Notes: generated by a model not told the origin, from the letters alone. A DNA stretch of 64,000 nt from Chryseobacterium sp. R2A-55 (GCF_021401085.1 NZ_JACBFP010000010.1:1-64000), one strand, 5' to 3'; positions 7,861-18,188 are shown, counted from the stretch's first letter. Numbers and translations: made by a program.

Positions 7861-8577
7861 AAAATAAAGGTTTTTCAATCCCTCGATAAAAAGAAGTTCA
7901 GACAAAAATACAATTTGTTTTTGGTTGAAGGCAATAAAACCATCAAAGAAATCCCGAGTTCACCATTTAAAATCAGGGAAATTTTTTCGATTGATCCAAC
8001 TGAGATTTTCACCGGCGAATTTGACACTACAAAAATCACGCCTCAAGATTTGAAGAAAATCAGTTTTCTGCAACATCCCAAAGATTCAGTGGCGGTGTGC
8101 GAGATTCGCGAGGAGAAGTTTCTGGAAAATGTTTCGATCCAAATTGTTTTGGACGGAATCCAGGATCCGGGAAATCTGGGAACAATCATTCGGCTTGCAG
8201 ATTGGTTCGGAATCCGGCAAATCATCTGCAGCCATGATACTGCCGATCTTTATAACCCAAAAGTGATCCAGGCATCGATGGGTTCATTTCTAAGGGTAAA
8301 TGTGGTTTACACAGATGTAGAGGAATATTTAAAGAATTCGAATTCAGAAAATATCGGTACCGATATGGATGGGAAAAATCTCTATCACTTTCCATTTCCT
8401 GAAAAGTTCAACCTGATTTTAGGCAACGAAGGAAACGGAATGCGACCGGAAACCGAAAAACTTCTTACTGAAAAAATCACCATTCCGCGTTTCGGGAAAT
8501 CCACCGAAAGCCTGAATGTTTCCATGGCGGCCGGAATTATCTTAGGTCAGATTTTCTCCGCCAGGAATCAATCTTAA
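7846..8577 (+). CDS. SpoU/TrmH-family RNA 2'-O-methyltransferase
   Basis: This 243-residue enzyme has the substrate-binding N-terminus of the family (MLTAHKIKVFQSLDKKKF … FLVEG) and a SPOUT knot domain. The three SpoU motifs are clear: DGIQDPGNLGTIIRLADWFG, then LILGNEGNGM, then IPRFGKSTESLNVSMAAGI. It should transfer a methyl group from S-adenosylmethionine to a ribose 2'-OH in rRNA or tRNA; the exact target nucleotide cannot be read from sequence. The first 15 bases overlap the 5' end of the divergent Omp85 gene. The last four bases overlap the convergent small gene downstream. Confidence 0.9.
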   Translation: MLTAHKIKVFQSLDKKKFRQKYNLFLVEGNKTIKEIPSSPFKIREIFSIDPTEIFTGEFDTTKITPQDLKKISFLQHPKDSVAVCEIREEKFLENVSIQIVLDGIQDPGNLGTIIRLADWFGIRQIICSHDTADLYNPKVIQASMGSFLRVNVVYTDVEEYLKNSNSENIGTDMDGKNLYHFPFPEKFNLILGNEGNGMRPETEKLLTEKITIPRFGKSTESLNVSMAAGIILGQIFSARNQS

Positions 8578-8810
8578 TTTAATCCGGAAAGCTTCTCCTG
8601 GTATTCCGCCGCGAATTTCTTACGGTCTTCCTCCAGTTTTTCCAGATTATCGGGCAGGATGTAATTGAACAGAATGTTTTCGTCATCATCCAAAAAGATG
8701 ATCCGTTTTTCCTCACCATCGACCATTTGCGCAAAAATCTCCCACATGGAAGTATCTCTATCTTTTAAAAGCTCAAAAAACTGTGTAGCGTTTACCTGTA
8801 TATTTTTCAT
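8574..8810 (-). CDS. Small hypothetical protein
   Basis: This is a 78-residue acidic protein with no signal peptide and no membrane helix. The C-terminal third (about 55-75) is helical and highly charged (LEKLEEDRKKFAAEYQEKL). I do not recognise a family. It converges on the methyltransferase with a four-base overlap of stop codons. It may share a transcript with the larger DUF5686 gene upstream on the same strand, 37 bases away. It is kept as a real gene because of its good composition and position. Confidence 0.65.
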   Translation of the reverse strand: MKNIQVNATQFFELLKDRDTSMWEIFAQMVDGEEKRIIFLDDDENILFNYILPDNLEKLEEDRKKFAAEYQEKLSGLN

Positions 8811-8847
8811 TTTTGAAGAGGAACTATTTGTTTTGTAATTTTAATTT

Positions 8848-11292
8848 TTAAAATCCTAGAAAACTCAATTTTAACTGGATGGCAAAATTTTCACTGAACT
8901 TCGGAGTCGAGTAGTAGCCGATGCGGTAGAAAAACCCGAGATTAAATTGGGAACCCAGAAAATTATTCCATTCCATGCCCACTTCCTGATAGAGATGATT
9001 GAGTTTCTGGAATTCAAACTGGTGGAATCCCGGATTTTTCATATCCCCGATAATTCCTTTGTAAGCCAGGTCAAAACTGGAGGTGTTTTTTCCCACGGTC
9101 CTGAAATACCACGGAATTCTGTGGGTGAAATAGTACCCAAAAAATTTGTCGTCATAATATTTTCCGCCTTCCATCGTAGCAAAACCCAAATAGGAAGTGA
9201 AGTTGAAGTTCAAGTCTTTTTCCAGATTGCCCAATCCGCTGATCGCGAAATGGTGCCAAATGGGAGCTTCGCCCAACGTAATTCCGGCATAAGTTCGAAC
9301 TCCGGTTACGCCGATTTTGGTCTTAAACTGATGTTGGGTCAGAAAATCCAGTCTGCTATATTTCAAATCGCCACCAAATGCCTTCAATCCCTGCTCAAAG
9401 TTCAGGAAATATTCGGGATAGTTTTGTTCATAAACATATTTTCCGTTCGGGGTCATAATGTTTTTAGATTTTGGCGAATACTTCAAGGTGAGTTGTCCCG
9501 CAAAATTGTCAAACGATTTTCCAAGATCCTTAAAACCATAATCAAAAAGCGCATCCTCTTTGTCGTATTTAAAGGAAGAAATCAGGGTCAATGGATTTCC
9601 TATATCTCTTTGGTAGGAAAGCTTGAAGCCTTGGTATCCATAGAATTTGTCATTATTTAGATCCACACCGGCGTTCATGGTAATCATCTTGAAGTTCCAC
9701 AAAGTCTCGTTGAATCTTCCTGATGCCATCACATCGTGATAATGTTCAAACCTGAAAAATGAGTTTCTTTCCAAAGTGGTGCGCACATCAATTCCTGCGG
9801 TATATTTCCAGGCTTTGTCTTTTAATCCATAAGCAAAACGAAAGTCCGGCGAAATGTATTTGCTGAATTTGGCATTCAATTTCACAGCTAATCCCAGTCT
9901 GAATCCTTCATATCCGTTATAATTCAGGATTTCCAGTGCATCAAAATCAAACATGCCGAAACGGAAATAACCGCTCATCAAACCGGTAATGGTACTGAGT
10001 TTTTGGTCCAACTTATATTTTTTTCCCACGCTGTCTATTTTTACATAGGTTGATTGCTCTCTGGTGGTCAATGAATCTGTTCTGAATTTGTGGATCAAAG
10101 AACCGTCGAAGTTTTTCACCGACATGGAATAGCCTTCGAAATCACGTTTTTTTTCCTCAATCGGTGATTTGAAATCGAAATAGTCCGTGGTCATGAAAAT
10201 GTAGTTTCCAAATCTTTCCCGGTTTTTATTTTCGATTTTTTCGCCTGTTTTCTCGTCTTTCTGATATTTTTCATCCAGATAGGTCATTCCCATGCGAACC
10301 TTGAAGTTTTCTTTGTCCAGAAACCATTTTCCGTTAAATAGCTTCCAATTGCTGGTGATGCTTCCTTCGTTTTTCTTATTGCTGCTGCTTTCAATTTTTC
10401 TTAAGGCGTAGTTTTCTGCATCCACATAGATGTATCCGTTGAATTTCCGCCTTTTGGGCATCACTTTATTATTAATCATCCGGAATCTGATCACATAGTT
10501 TTCGCGTCCGTCAATTTGGATGCTGTCCGTCAGATAATACCGGTAAAGCGAATGGTTTTCTTCCCTGATTTCGCGTGGGATTCTGTTTCGGTTGCTCCTT
10601 AAAGCAAGCATCTCATAAACCGGCTGCTGCAATCCCGAAACCCGGTTATCCAAAATATTCACCTTTTCACCAAATTTCTTAGCATACAAAAATTCCGAAG
10701 CTCTTTCCCAAAGGAAAAGTTTGCTTTTGGCTGCGATTTTCATCAAATTCACGTCTTCCAGGGAATCCTTTTTCTTTTTCTCGGACTGCTTTCTTTCCGG
10801 GAGCTTTTTCAGCGAATCCAGTTTCAGGTTCAAAGCCGATTCGTAAAGCTGGATGCTGTCTTGGTCAAAGTCAACCGAGATTTTCTCATACGATTTGAAC
10901 GAGTAGGAATCCAGACTTTGGGGAGAATTTTCCTTATAGTTCTCATTGACTTTCCTGATGATTGCCAAAGCTTTGGGATCGCTTTTGTCATTAATGATGA
11001 CTGCTTCAATCGATTTTGTTTTGGGATCTTCTTTGGTAAGGGAAATCGTCATGGAAGGTTCCACCGTGATTTCTTCCTCATAAAAACCAGTCGCCATTAC
11101 CTCTACAATTTTACACTTGGTGCTAAATTCCAAAAATCCCTTTTGATCGGTTTTTCCAATGATTTTCCCTTTACATGAAACGGAAGCACCAGAAATCGGG
11201 GTATGGGTTTCGGATTGAATGACCGTGATTTTGGACTGCCCGAAGACCTGGATGAGCATTGAGAAGAAGAGTAGGACGTAGATTTTTTTCAT
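8848..11292 (-). CDS. DUF5686 family outer-membrane protein with carboxypeptidase-regulatory-like domain
   Basis: The Met at 11292 is preferred over the frame start at 11310, because a signal peptide begins there (MKKIYVLLFFSMLIQVFG). The protein is 814 residues. After the signal come a small CarboxypepD_reg-like beta-sandwich (ETHTPISGASVSCKGKIIG) and then a long DUF5686 region. The C-terminal half has the alternating pattern of an outer-membrane barrel and ends in an aromatic-rich strand (LKLSFLGF). Proteins of this family are surface or outer-membrane proteins of unknown biochemical role; some lie near TonB-dependent transporters, but none is adjacent here. Confidence 0.85.
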   Translation of the reverse strand: MKKIYVLLFFSMLIQVFGQSKITVIQSETHTPISGASVSCKGKIIGKTDQKGFLEFSTKCKIVEVMATGFYEEEITVEPSMTISLTKEDPKTKSIEAVIINDKSDPKALAIIRKVNENYKENSPQSLDSYSFKSYEKISVDFDQDSIQLYESALNLKLDSLKKLPERKQSEKKKKDSLEDVNLMKIAAKSKLFLWERASEFLYAKKFGEKVNILDNRVSGLQQPVYEMLALRSNRNRIPREIREENHSLYRYYLTDSIQIDGRENYVIRFRMINNKVMPKRRKFNGYIYVDAENYALRKIESSSNKKNEGSITSNWKLFNGKWFLDKENFKVRMGMTYLDEKYQKDEKTGEKIENKNRERFGNYIFMTTDYFDFKSPIEEKKRDFEGYSMSVKNFDGSLIHKFRTDSLTTREQSTYVKIDSVGKKYKLDQKLSTITGLMSGYFRFGMFDFDALEILNYNGYEGFRLGLAVKLNAKFSKYISPDFRFAYGLKDKAWKYTAGIDVRTTLERNSFFRFEHYHDVMASGRFNETLWNFKMITMNAGVDLNNDKFYGYQGFKLSYQRDIGNPLTLISSFKYDKEDALFDYGFKDLGKSFDNFAGQLTLKYSPKSKNIMTPNGKYVYEQNYPEYFLNFEQGLKAFGGDLKYSRLDFLTQHQFKTKIGVTGVRTYAGITLGEAPIWHHFAISGLGNLEKDLNFNFTSYLGFATMEGGKYYDDKFFGYYFTHRIPWYFRTVGKNTSSFDLAYKGIIGDMKNPGFHQFEFQKLNHLYQEVGMEWNNFLGSQFNLGFFYRIGYYSTPKFSENFAIQLKLSFLGF

Positions 11293-11407
11293 ATGGGCAA
11301 AAATATTCAAAAAAAAATTGATGGCATTAAGCAGATCTTAGTTTTGAGAATTTAACTAATTATGAAAATATCTTTGATAATCCGCAAATAAATAATAATT
11401 TGGCACT

Positions 11408-12115
11408 ATGAAAAAAACGACTATTCTCATTACACTTTTGCTTAATACCTTGGTTATTTCGCAGACAAAAGCCGTAACAGAAAATGGAAAAGAAGTAGTG
11501 CTATTTGAAAACGGTACGTGGAAATTTGTTAATGAAAGTGATGTAAAATCATTAGAAACCATCATTACTAATGAAACAATATTCGAAAAGAGCAGGGATG
11601 CCACATTTTTGATTAAAAGTAAGAAAATAGATGCCGGTCTGTATTTTAATCCCATTAAATGGAAAATTGCAACCAATACAAATAAGGCACTTCCATATTC
11701 GGAATACATTTTCACACATCAGAATAATCTGAACAATGTGATGGCTTTGATGTCGACTGAAAACATTCCTATTTCTACCTTTAGAAATCTAAAGGAACTG
11801 ATCCTTTCAAATATTCAAAAAAATGCAGATTATTTTAGGTTGAAAGACTCTGAATACCGCACCGTGAATGGATTGAAGGTACTTTACTTGCGGTATGCGC
11901 TGAATACTAAGGGAATCGATTTCGAGTATGCAGGATATTATTATATGAATGATGAAGGATATACCGGTGTTATCGGATTCACTTCTCAAAGAGATTTTGA
12001 AAAATATTTGCCGGAAATTTTAAAGCTAATTAATGGTATTTCGAAGGCGGAAAGACAAGAGGGTAACGAATCTTTACAATATACTTCTCCGCCTCCGCCA
12101 ATGAGGGGAAAATAG
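11408..12115 (+). CDS. Hypothetical exported protein, DUF3157-like N-terminus
   Basis: This 235-residue protein has a short signal peptide (MKKTTILITLLLNTLVIS). The segment TENGKEVVLFENGTWKFV resembles the start of many small exported proteins grouped as DUF3157; that assignment is from memory of the pattern. The middle part (TLFL-type strands around residues 60-190) has no catalytic signature. The C-terminus is Pro-rich (PPPPMRGK). It is a single gene between the divergent DUF5686 gene and convergent recG. The role is unknown. Confidence 0.65.
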   Translation: MKKTTILITLLLNTLVISQTKAVTENGKEVVLFENGTWKFVNESDVKSLETIITNETIFEKSRDATFLIKSKKIDAGLYFNPIKWKIATNTNKALPYSEYIFTHQNNLNNVMALMSTENIPISTFRNLKELILSNIQKNADYFRLKDSEYRTVNGLKVLYLRYALNTKGIDFEYAGYYYMNDEGYTGVIGFTSQRDFEKYLPEILKLINGISKAERQEGNESLQYTSPPPPMRGK

Positions 12116-12158
12116 AGACGAGCCAAACATTAATTAGTTGAAATTTTTCAGAAACTAA

Positions 12159-14249
12159 TTATGAAATCCGGCCCCACTTATTTTTCCCTTTATATTGCTT
12201 CACGTAATAATTCCTCAATGAAAAATATTCCGGATTCTGAAGATGCGGATCATCTTGGATCAGTTCTTCTACGGTAATTTTTGCGAGTTTGATGAGGTTT
12301 CCATCTGCGACCAGATCCAGCTTCTTGAAATCCACAACGCCGCTTTGCTGGGTTCCCAAAATATCTCCCGGTCCGCGAAGCTGCATATCAACCTCGGAAA
12401 TCTTGAAGCCATCGTTGGTTTCGGTCATGGTTTTGATTCTTGTTCGGCTTTCTTTTGATAGTTTATCGGAGGTAAGTAAAATACAATAACTCTGTTCCGC
12501 ACCCCGACCAACTCTTCCGCGCAACTGGTGAAGCTGAGAAAGACCGAATCTTTCGGCACTTTCAATAATCATCACAGAAGCATTCGGAACATTTACGCCC
12601 ACTTCAATTACAGTAGTTGCCACCATAATCTGTGCTTTTCCGGATGCGAAATATTTCATATTGGTTTCCTTCTCGTCGGGTCGCATTCTGCCGTGAAGCA
12701 TGGTGACATTATATTCCGAAAAAAACTCCAAAATATGGTCGAAGTTTTCCATCAGATTCTTGTAGTCCAAAGTTTCAGATTCCTCGATCAATGGATAAAC
12801 GAAATAGATCTGTCTTCCTTTTTCAATTTCCTCTTTCGCAAATCGGAAAACGGTCAATCGGTCTTTTTCCCTTCGATGTGCGGTGATGATCGGTTTTCTT
12901 CCAACCGGCATTTCATCAATTACAGAAACGTCCAGATCGGAGTAGAAACTCATTGCCAAAGTTCTGGGAATCGGAGTTGCCGTCATTACCAAAATATGCG
13001 GAGGAATCTTGTTCTTGGCCCAAAGTTTTGCCCGTTGTGCAACACCGAAACGATGTTGTTCGTCGATAATGGCTAAACCTAAATTTTTGAACTGAACCAC
13101 GTCTTCCAAGACTGCGTGAGTTCCCACCAATATTGAAAGTTCGCCATTCAATAATTCTTTGTGGATGATTTTTCTTTCTGAAGTTTTGGTGGAACCGGTC
13201 AATAACCGAACCTTAATGTCCGTATTTTCCAACAGTTCGGAAATCCCGTTAAAATGTTGCTGTGCGAGAATTTCTGTCGGTGCCATCATGCAGCTTTGAA
13301 ATTCGTTGTCCATCGCAATCAACATGGAAAGCAGTGCGACCATCGTTTTTCCGGAACCCACATCACCCTGCAAAAGCCGGTTCATCTGAACCGGTTTTTT
13401 CAGGTCTGTCCGGATTTCTTTCAAAACCCGTTTTTGTGCATTGGTCAATTCAAACGGCAAAAAATGATCGTAGAAATCGTTAAAATTTTTGCCAACCACC
13501 GGAAAGGGATTTCCTGCGACCGAAGTTTTCCGGTGCTGCTTTTTCAAACCGTATCCGAGTTGGAAAAAGAATGCTTCTTCAAACTTAATTCTTCGATTGG
13601 CATGTTCGAAATGTGCCAGATTTTTTGGAAAATGAATGTTATAAAATGCAGGAATTCTGCCCATTAACTTTAATTTCTGCATCAGTGAATCGGGGAGGTT
13701 TTCTTCGATTAATGATGGAAGATTTCTCAAAATTTCGGTGACAGTAGTTTGGAAAAATTTATTATTGATCCCGCGTTTTGAGAGTTTTTCACTTCCTGGA
13801 TAAACAGGAAGAAGTGTTCCCGAAAGCGCCTTTTTTTCATCGATTTCCATTTCAGGATGCGGCATGGAAAAATTTCCGTTGAAGAGGTTTAGCTTTCCGA
13901 AAACAAAGATTTCCCTGTTTATTGGAATCTGGTCCTTCATCCAATTGGAGTAGCGGAACCACACCAATTCTATGGTCCCGGATTCATCCCGGAATTTTGC
14001 CACCAAGCGCTTTTTCCCTTTGCCATACACTAATTCCTGGATTTCTGTGATTTTTCCCTTCAACTGGATTTCTGCATCGGGTTCTTCTGTCAAATCGCCG
14101 ATTTTATGGATTTTGCTCTTGTCGATATATCTTAACGGATAAAAGGTCAGAACATCTTCCACAGTGGAAATTCCCAGTACATTCTTGATGAATTTGGCTC
14201 TTTCAGGACCGATTCCTTTTAAAAATTCTATGGAAGTATCTAAAGTCAA
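12159..14249 (-). CDS. recG: ATP-dependent DNA helicase RecG
   Basis: This 696-residue protein has the family's usual length. It carries the wedge/OB domain (about 50-150) followed by two helicase lobes. Walker A GDVGSGKT, the DEQH box (IIDEQHRFG), TATPIPRT and the late motif QLRGRVGRG are all visible. RecG reverses stalled replication forks and branch-migrates Holliday junctions. It appears to be expressed alone: a terminator lies upstream, after the thioredoxin gene. Confidence 0.96.
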   Translation of the reverse strand: MTLDTSIEFLKGIGPERAKFIKNVLGISTVEDVLTFYPLRYIDKSKIHKIGDLTEEPDAEIQLKGKITEIQELVYGKGKKRLVAKFRDESGTIELVWFRYSNWMKDQIPINREIFVFGKLNLFNGNFSMPHPEMEIDEKKALSGTLLPVYPGSEKLSKRGINNKFFQTTVTEILRNLPSLIEENLPDSLMQKLKLMGRIPAFYNIHFPKNLAHFEHANRRIKFEEAFFFQLGYGLKKQHRKTSVAGNPFPVVGKNFNDFYDHFLPFELTNAQKRVLKEIRTDLKKPVQMNRLLQGDVGSGKTMVALLSMLIAMDNEFQSCMMAPTEILAQQHFNGISELLENTDIKVRLLTGSTKTSERKIIHKELLNGELSILVGTHAVLEDVVQFKNLGLAIIDEQHRFGVAQRAKLWAKNKIPPHILVMTATPIPRTLAMSFYSDLDVSVIDEMPVGRKPIITAHRREKDRLTVFRFAKEEIEKGRQIYFVYPLIEESETLDYKNLMENFDHILEFFSEYNVTMLHGRMRPDEKETNMKYFASGKAQIMVATTVIEVGVNVPNASVMIIESAERFGLSQLHQLRGRVGRGAEQSYCILLTSDKLSKESRTRIKTMTETNDGFKISEVDMQLRGPGDILGTQQSGVVDFKKLDLVADGNLIKLAKITVEELIQDDPHLQNPEYFSLRNYYVKQYKGKNKWGRIS

Positions 14250-14273
14250 TTTGAAGTTTGAAATTTCGGGAAA

Positions 14274-14308
14274 ATAAAAACGACTTCCAAAAAAAATAAT
14301 GAAAGTCG
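14274..14308 (-). terminator. Terminator between thioredoxin and recG
   Basis: On the minus strand the stem cgactt…aagtcg is followed by a run of T residues, directly downstream of the thioredoxin-family gene. Confidence 0.6.
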
Positions 14309-14350
14309 ATTTTGAAATCGAGGCAAGGTTTTTTACTTCGTACCTTGTCC

Positions 14351-14881
14351 CTATTTAATGTTAGATTTCATTTTTCTTAGCGAGTTTTCCCATTCTGCAC
14401 GGGATTTGAATTTTTTATAGTCATTGGTGGCAATAATCCGAAGATAAGGATCAATTTCTTTCGCGGTTAAATTGCCATTGATAATGGTGATCGGCATGTT
14501 TTGTTCATCCAGAAAAACTACTGATGGCACTGCATTTACATTCATGAACTTGCTGAAATCGTGCATCGGGTTTTTTCTTTTTCCTGTCACGAAATCCGGA
14601 TTGGAAAAAATTCGTCCATAAACCGTAAAAACCTGATTTCCTTCTGCGTTGAATTTTACAGGATAGTAATTTTCATTGAGATAAATGGCAATCTGGGGAT
14701 GATTGTAGGTGTTTTTTTCCATAGTTTTGCACGGTTCGCACCAGTCCGCATAAAAGTAGATGAGGATTTTCTTCGGTTTGGTTTCCTGTGCCTTCAGTGC
14801 ATCATCCACGGTCATCCATTTCACCTGCGAAAAGAAAAGCGAGGACATCAGTACCGGTATTATAAGAAAAATTTTATACAT
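14351..14881 (-). CDS. Periplasmic thioredoxin-family protein
   Basis: This 176-residue protein has a signal peptide (to about residue 19, LFFSQ) and a thioredoxin fold. The active site is WCEPCK (Cys48 and Cys51) and the cis-proline region is AVPSVVFLDE. The family includes DsbD-C-terminal-like and DUF255-like disulfide reductants that act outside the cytoplasm. It likely reduces or isomerises disulfides of exported proteins. It sits upstream of recG but is separated by a terminator. No partner membrane electron carrier is adjacent. Confidence 0.85.
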   Translation of the reverse strand: MYKIFLIIPVLMSSLFFSQVKWMTVDDALKAQETKPKKILIYFYADWCEPCKTMEKNTYNHPQIAIYLNENYYPVKFNAEGNQVFTVYGRIFSNPDFVTGKRKNPMHDFSKFMNVNAVPSVVFLDEQNMPITIINGNLTAKEIDPYLRIIATNDYKKFKSRAEWENSLRKMKSNIK

Positions 14882-14952
14882 GTATTTTTAGGGCTAGATT
14901 CCGTTGCTTGTTCAATTAATTCTGATCCCAACTGACGCAGTTTTTTTTTTGT

Positions 14953-16488
14953 TTACCGCACTTCCTGCATCAGTTTTTTAACCATTGGTGAGACCATGAT
15001 TAAAACAATTCCTGCAATTACGGCATACAGACCGAGTTGTTTGTAACCATCGGTATATGCGATTAATGCATCCATATTCGATGAGCCTTCCTTTGCGGTT
15101 GCCATGTTTGCCCCAATGATTCCTGCAACGTATTGTCCGTACGCAGAAGCCAAAAACCAAAGACCCATCATCATTCCCTGCAAATTTTTGGTGGAAAGTT
15201 TCGTCATAATCGAAAGTCCAATCGGGGAGAGGCACATTTCCCCAAGTGTGATAACGAAAAGGGCGATGGTGAAAATTCTCAATGAAGTTATCCCCTCTAA
15301 ATTGGCGAAAAATCTGGTGCAATAAATTACATAAAATCCCAATCCTAAAAATAAGAATCCCAATCCAAATTTAATTATAGTATTGGGTTCCAATTTTTTA
15401 TTACTCAACCAAATCCAAAGCAAGCCGATGGGAATAGCCAAAAGTAGGATGAAGAAAGCACCCCCTGAATTATTCACGCCATTTGGATTCAAACCAAACA
15501 GATCACGATTCAGGTTCTTTGCCGCAAAAATGCTTAATGAACCACCACTTTGTTCGTAAATGCCCCAGAAGATAATCGAGAATAGGATGAAAACCAATGC
15601 TGCCCAAAGTTTTTTGCGCTCCGCAGCGGTTACTTTCGACATTTCGTAGAAAAGATAAATGAGCGTCAATGGTCCAATCGTCCACATGAAATAATCGGTG
15701 TACTGCGTTTTTGAAACCATGACCATAATTATGGGAATAATGACCAAAGTTCCCACATAAACAGCGTATTCATGCCATTTGACGATTTTCTTTTCCGGAT
15801 TGTCAGAAAGCGGATCGCCCGGTTGCAGACCAATTGGACCCAACTGTTTTTTGGTAAAGTGGAAATTAACCAATGAAATCACCATCACTACTGCGGCTAA
15901 TCCAAACGCAACATTCCATCGGTGTTCCGGATCGATATAAGAATTGAACAAATCTCCCTGGCCAATGGCAACGCATAAATATCCGCCGAGAAGCGCACCT
16001 AAATTAATTCCCGCATAAAAAAGCGTAAAACCCGCATCCGTTCTGCCATCACCGGATTTGTACAGTTTTCCGACCATGGTGGAAATATTGGGTTTAAAGA
16101 ATCCGGTTCCAATTATGGTAAACGCAATCCCTAAAAAGAAATTTCGGTAGGTAATTCCTGGAACGAAACTAAATGCGTTGGTTGCCAAAATCAAACTTCC
16201 AAGAATCATCATGAGGCCGCCCCAAAACAGTGATTTTCGGAATCCCAAAATTTTGTCTGCGAAAAGTCCACCTACAAAAGTGAATGCATAAACAAACGCT
16301 TGAGTTGCGCCGTACTGCAGATTGGCTTCCTGTGCGTCTAATTTCAATTGGGAAATCATAAAGACAACCAACATTCCACGCATTCCGTAGAAACAGAATC
16401 GTTCCCACATTTCTGAGAAAAAGAGTGACCAGATTTGTCTCGGGTATTTTCCCTTGAAATCCTGTATTTGTCCTAGGGTTAGGTTCAT
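14953..16488 (-). CDS. POT/PTR2 proton-coupled oligopeptide transporter 1
   Basis: I prefer the Met at 16488 over the frame start at 16530, since MNLTLGQIQDFKGKYP aligns with the family start; this gives 511 residues. It shows the POT signature EMWERFCFYGMRG, the TM4 motif FFKPNIS and the TM7 motif YEQSGG. It has about 14 hydrophobic segments. It should import di- and tripeptides with protons across the inner membrane. It is the last of three successive POT genes on the minus strand. Confidence 0.92.
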   Translation of the reverse strand: MNLTLGQIQDFKGKYPRQIWSLFFSEMWERFCFYGMRGMLVVFMISQLKLDAQEANLQYGATQAFVYAFTFVGGLFADKILGFRKSLFWGGLMMILGSLILATNAFSFVPGITYRNFFLGIAFTIIGTGFFKPNISTMVGKLYKSGDGRTDAGFTLFYAGINLGALLGGYLCVAIGQGDLFNSYIDPEHRWNVAFGLAAVVMVISLVNFHFTKKQLGPIGLQPGDPLSDNPEKKIVKWHEYAVYVGTLVIIPIIMVMVSKTQYTDYFMWTIGPLTLIYLFYEMSKVTAAERKKLWAALVFILFSIIFWGIYEQSGGSLSIFAAKNLNRDLFGLNPNGVNNSGGAFFILLLAIPIGLLWIWLSNKKLEPNTIIKFGLGFLFLGLGFYVIYCTRFFANLEGITSLRIFTIALFVITLGEMCLSPIGLSIMTKLSTKNLQGMMMGLWFLASAYGQYVAGIIGANMATAKEGSSNMDALIAYTDGYKQLGLYAVIAGIVLIMVSPMVKKLMQEVR

Positions 16489-16572
16489 AATTTGAAGATA
16501 ATTTTGTTTTAAGTTTCGGTAGCACTTCAAGCGTTGACAACGCTTTTTCGCTAAACCGCCCTACGAAAATAG

Positions 16573-16601
16573 AAAAAACCACCGAATATTCAGTGGTTTT
16601 T
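16573..16601 (-). terminator. Terminator after POT transporter 2
   Basis: The stem aaaaaccac/gtggttttt, with a T run on the minus strand, lies between the second and first POT genes. Confidence 0.75.
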
Positions 16602-16624
16602 GTGATATTAATATCGTGATCCAA

Positions 16625-18121
16625 TTAATGTATTCCTTTCATAAACTTATTAAGGAGTGGTGACAAGAGAAGAAGTGAAACCCCTGAAGCCAGCATCAAC
16701 CACGTGATGAATGGATACAAATCGAAATTGTAAGTCTGTAGAATTTGCTCCAAAGTAGCTGCGAAATAGTTACCCAATGCAAAGGAAGCCATCCAAACAC
16801 CCATCATAATCGAAGTGATTTTTCCCGGTGAAAGTTTGGTAACCATTGATAACCCGATTGGTGAAAGCATTAATTCACCCACCGTCAAAAGAACATAAAC
16901 AACAACGAGCCATAAAGGAGAAACCAGATTTCCATCCTGAGCACTGTTGTTCGCTTGCGTCATGATGAAGAAAGCTAGTGCTCCGATGAACATTGCCAAT
17001 GCAAATTTAACGGGCGTTCTTGGATTCATTTTGCGAGCGGATAATTTAACCCAAAGAATTGAGAACAGTGGTGCCAAAGTTACAATGGCAATTGGGTTAA
17101 TATTTTGAAACCAAGTGGTAGGTATTTCAAATCCGCCAACAACGCGGTTCGTGTTTTCCTGCGCGAAAAGATTAAACGTACCTCCTGCTTGCTCAAATCC
17201 TGCCCAGAAAACAATGTTGAAAAATGCCAAGATCAGAATTACAAAAACTCTTGTCCATTCTGTAGATCCACTGGTTCCCTTAAATATCGATGAGCCTATA
17301 AACAAGGCACCGGCAATACCCAATACCCATACCATGACGGTGTGAACGGTATCTGAAGTATTATTCCAGATCAACATTACTATAAATACAAATGCTACAT
17401 TTGCAATGACATAAAGCAGCACATCCCTCCAATCTTTTGATAACAGATGAGCAATGCCTTTTTCTTTATATCCTGGAGGTAAGCCTTTGTCTTCCAAAGT
17501 ATTTCTTCTGGCATAGAACCAAAGTACCCCTATCAACATACCAATACCTGCTGCGAAATACCCATATGGCCAACCTACTTTCTCCCCCAAAGTTCCTGCT
17601 ACAAAAGGGGAAAGGAAAGCCCCAATATTAATCCCCATATAGAAAATGGTGAAAGCACCGTCTTTTCTTGGATCATCGTTATCATATAGGTCGCCTACAA
17701 TGGTTGAAATATTCGGTTTGAAGAATCCGTTACCAAGGATCAGAACCCCTAAACCAAGGTAAAAGAAATGTTTTCTTGCTTCAATATCTCCAAGTAAATC
17801 GGGTGCAGCACTAGCAGCAAGCATAAACTGCCCGATAGCCATGACCAATCCACCGATCAATATGGATTTTCTTTGGCCTAAAATTTTATCTGCAAACCAT
17901 CCTCCCAAAATTGGGGTAAGATATACCAGAGCGGTAAAAACACCGTAAATTTTAAGCGATTCTGCTCTGTCGAGACCGAAACCGCCCGTTGCCAATTCAG
18001 CCGTTAAGAAAATTGTTAATAGGGCTCTCATCCCATAATAGGAGAAACGCTCCCACATCTCTGTGAAAAACAGCGAGTACAGTCCTTTTGGGTGCCCAGT
18101 TGTTGGTTTTACCGTATCCAT
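16625..18121 (-). CDS. POT/PTR2 proton-coupled oligopeptide transporter 2
   Basis: This 498-residue membrane protein carries EMWERFSYYGMRA near the N-terminus, FFKPNIS in TM4 and FEQAGG in TM7, i.e. the proton-coupling and peptide-binding residues known in bacterial POT proteins. It is expected to import di- and tripeptides. Its hairpin terminator and a 110-base upstream gap suggest it is transcribed apart from its two paralogues. Confidence 0.93.
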   Translation of the reverse strand: MDTVKPTTGHPKGLYSLFFTEMWERFSYYGMRALLTIFLTAELATGGFGLDRAESLKIYGVFTALVYLTPILGGWFADKILGQRKSILIGGLVMAIGQFMLAASAAPDLLGDIEARKHFFYLGLGVLILGNGFFKPNISTIVGDLYDNDDPRKDGAFTIFYMGINIGAFLSPFVAGTLGEKVGWPYGYFAAGIGMLIGVLWFYARRNTLEDKGLPPGYKEKGIAHLLSKDWRDVLLYVIANVAFVFIVMLIWNNTSDTVHTVMVWVLGIAGALFIGSSIFKGTSGSTEWTRVFVILILAFFNIVFWAGFEQAGGTFNLFAQENTNRVVGGFEIPTTWFQNINPIAIVTLAPLFSILWVKLSARKMNPRTPVKFALAMFIGALAFFIMTQANNSAQDGNLVSPLWLVVVYVLLTVGELMLSPIGLSMVTKLSPGKITSIMMGVWMASFALGNYFAATLEQILQTYNFDLYPFITWLMLASGVSLLLLSPLLNKFMKGIH

Positions 18122-18188
18122 ATTTTTTTGTTATTTTTTGTTAAGACTAGCAAATATAGTTTTTTTATGAGTTATTTCCTTAATTCCA

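Noticed and set aside
8947-9660. 237-codon plus-strand frame opposite the DUF5686 gene
   Set aside because: The minus-strand gene explains the region; the plus frame has no recognisable domain or start context.
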